From positions 1 through 15,241 of the forward strand of contig DMNP01000109.1 of assembly GCA_003452695.1 (NCBI GenBank): a stretch of DNA of 15,241 nucleotides, written 5' to 3'. The position numbers and the translations under genes were made by a program. The DNA comes from Eggerthellaceae bacterium. Lineage in GTDB: Bacteria > Actinomycetota > Coriobacteriia > Coriobacteriales > Eggerthellaceae. The notes under the pieces were generated by a model, which saw only the letters and a list, made by a program, of their open reading frames with translations, was not told where the DNA came from and made no database searches. This document shows, in pieces, positions 9,601-12,600 of this stretch. Every line of letters begins with the position of its first letter. The stretch's first letter is position 1.

Positions 9601-12600
9601 AGGGGCATGCTCAGCGGAAATACTTCGACAAATGGGAGATTTATAACTATAAAGATCCTAATACTACGGATTCTTCCTACACCACAATGATTCAAGAGCT
9701 GGGCGCAGCCGGCGTGCCTATTCAGACCGGTTCCCACAAAAACGCCTACTACATCTATCCGGGCACGGTCATTCCCGCTGGTGCGCTTTCGAGCGCCTCC
9801 GTCACGCTGAAGATGCGGGCCATATGGGCGGATATGGACCGCACGGCCATGCTTGCAAACGGCGAGTTCGAGTTCGAACTGAAGGGCGGCCAGAAGGCGA
9901 CGATTCCCGATATTCCCGCTGGCGCCGCCTACCAGGTGTGGGAGGAAACGCCCGCCGGGTGGGTGCTGGTGCAAAGCGTAGACGAAACGGGCAAGATAAA
10001 GACGCTGGAAACCGCCCAGGCGAAATTCACCAACGAATACGTGGTCGGGCGCACGGAGGCGCGCATCCAGGGCACCAAGACCATGGACGGTGTAGGCGCG
10101 GATGCAGATGCGTTCCAGTTCAAGCTGGTGCCGTGCAGCGTGGATGCGACGGGCCTTATGATTGCCGACATGCCGATGCCCACGGGCGCAGGCCTTTCGG
10201 GCGCGGGCGCTGAGCGCTCCTACACCATGACCAACGCCGAAGGCGGCGCGGTGCAGTTCCCCACAATCGAATACGACCGCGCGGGCGTGTATACGTACCA
10301 GGTGCTGGAGGTGGCAGGTTCTGACCCCGGCATTTCCTACGATAACTCTGTCTGGACGGTTACGGTTACGGTTACGGACCAGGGCGGCGGAGTGCTGTCC
10401 TCCACGGTGGCTTATGCGAAGGGCGAAGCTGGCGCCCGCGCGTTCAGCTTTGCTAACGAGAGCAATTTGGGTTCGCTGAGGCTTACCAAGAACGTGACGG
10501 CAGGTAGCCCCGATGCCACTGGCAACCAGGCCTTCACGTTCACGCTGCGCATCTTCAACGAGCGCGGCATTCCGCTGCCCACGGGCACCAGCCTGCCGTA
10601 TAACGTCGTGGACGCGCAGGGCAATTCTGCCGAGCCCGTTGAGGGCAAGCCGGCAGCCAATCCCGACACCAGCATCACCACCCACACCGTAACCTTCCGC
10701 GACGGCTACACCGAAGGCGATGCGGGCATCCTGAAAACCCAGACCGTGATGGCCGGCAAGGGCGCTGCCGCACCGGCTGTCGGCCTGCGCCAGGGTTATG
10801 TGTTCGCCAACTGGGATACCGACTACAGCAATGTAACGTCCGATTTGGTCGTGAGCGCTACCTGGACGGAAGCCGCCGGCTCTGGTTCCGGTACGATCCC
10901 CGACCCCGTGCCCGACCCGCCCACATCCGGTTGGGCGGCGTATACCGCCAACGGCTCTGCTCTTGAATATGTCGTAGATGCCAGCGGCACGTTGTGGCTG
11001 AGGGGCGACGGCGATGGTACGGGCGTGCTGAATAACGGCCAGGCTTTCTCGGGCCTGGGTGATGCTGCGGTGACGGCCGTGCGCGTTGTTCCCGGCGAAA
11101 CGATCAAGCTTGCAGGCGGCCCCCTGAGCACCGAGATGACACCGTTTGCGAACTGGACCAATCTCGCGAAATTCTACGGCGATGGCTTCGACGTAAGCGA
11201 ACGGACGAGTTTGGTCGGGCTGTTCCGCGGCATGTCCAAGTTGGAAGTCATCGATCTTTCCACGTGGGACGTTTCGAACGTAACCAGTATGGCTCGCATG
11301 TTCCAAAACACCGGATATACCGGAAACGACACTTCGAGGGAACTCCATCTGGACCTGTCTGCATGGGGCGCGAAGACCGCAAAGGTAACGGACCTTAGCC
11401 GCATGTTCGGAGATACGAACGCAAAGACGGTGAACATGTCGGGTTGGGACGTCAGGAACGTCACGACAACGTATCAGATGTTTGCCAATGGGAATAACAA
11501 TAAATTGCAGGAAATCGACTTCTCCGGATGGAATACTGCAAGTTTGACCGACAATAGAATGATGTTCGGAAATAGCGCTGGCGATCAGACCCCCAACCTT
11601 CGGCGCATTGTCTTAAGCGATACGTTCAAGGTCGCCAACGCTTCCGATGCAAAGCTTAACCAGACTGACGGGAGCGCCAGCTGGGTGCGTCTGGAGGACG
11701 GCGAAGGGCCTTACGATTCGACGGGTCTGTTCAGCTTGCCTCCGGCCAGCCGTGCCGGCACCTGGGTATGGAAGAGCGTCTACGATAGCCTCGGTGTTCC
11801 CGCCGAAACGCAGGTCGACTACTACAAGGTGGCCTACATGCCCAACGGTGCCACGGCTGGCAGCATGGAAACGGTAACGCAGGACCGCGCTTCGGCGTAC
11901 AGTCTTGCCAGCTGCGGGTATTCGCGTCCAGGCTATGACTTCGCCGGCTGGAACACGGCGGCGGACGGCACGGGCACGCAGTACGCGGCGAACGGCCGCG
12001 TGCTTGCCAATACGCAGCCGGCCAATTCGGCGCTCGCGCTGTACGCGCAGTGGACGCTTGCCGACCGCGCAATCACGCTCACGGACGGCACGGGCACGGT
12101 TTTGCTGCGCGCCGGCGAGACGCTTACCATTCCCAACCTGCCTGCGGGTTATACCTACGAGGTGGAGGAAACCAACGTGCCCACCGGCTGGAAGCTGGAT
12201 AGCGCGCAGGGCGATGTCGTGAGCGATGACAAGTCGGTTTCCGGCGGCATTGCAGCGGGCATCAGCGACAAGGTCGGGTTCACGAACTCCTACGATGCGG
12301 AGGGCTCGGCCGCGCCGATGGCGTACAAGCGCTTCGACGGCGCGAACATCGAAGACGGCCAGTTCTCGTTCACGCTTTCCGATGCGAAGGGCACGCTGCT
12401 GGAAACGGTGGCGAATGGCCCGGTGAGCACCGATGACCTCATCGTGAACCCGGCCCCCGATGCGCCGAACGACCCCGATGCAGACGGCTACTATATACGC
12501 AACCCGTACAAGGGTCTGGCGCCTGCGGCCTTCGGCGAGCAACGCTACAAGCTGTCGCGCATGGCGGAGGATGTCGAGTCTGGTCTGGCGCAGGCTGCGA

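Noticed and set aside
10359..10376. Three tandem GGTTAC hexamers, resembling a microsatellite or telomere-type repeat
   Set aside because: They encode part of a V-T-V-T-V-T beta-strand in FctA 3, an ordinary consequence of alternating Val/Thr.
10570..10600. LPTGTSLP in host domain 2 as another sortase motif
   Set aside because: The spacing is L-P-T-G, lacking the variable residue before Thr-Gly, so it is not an LPxTG motif.
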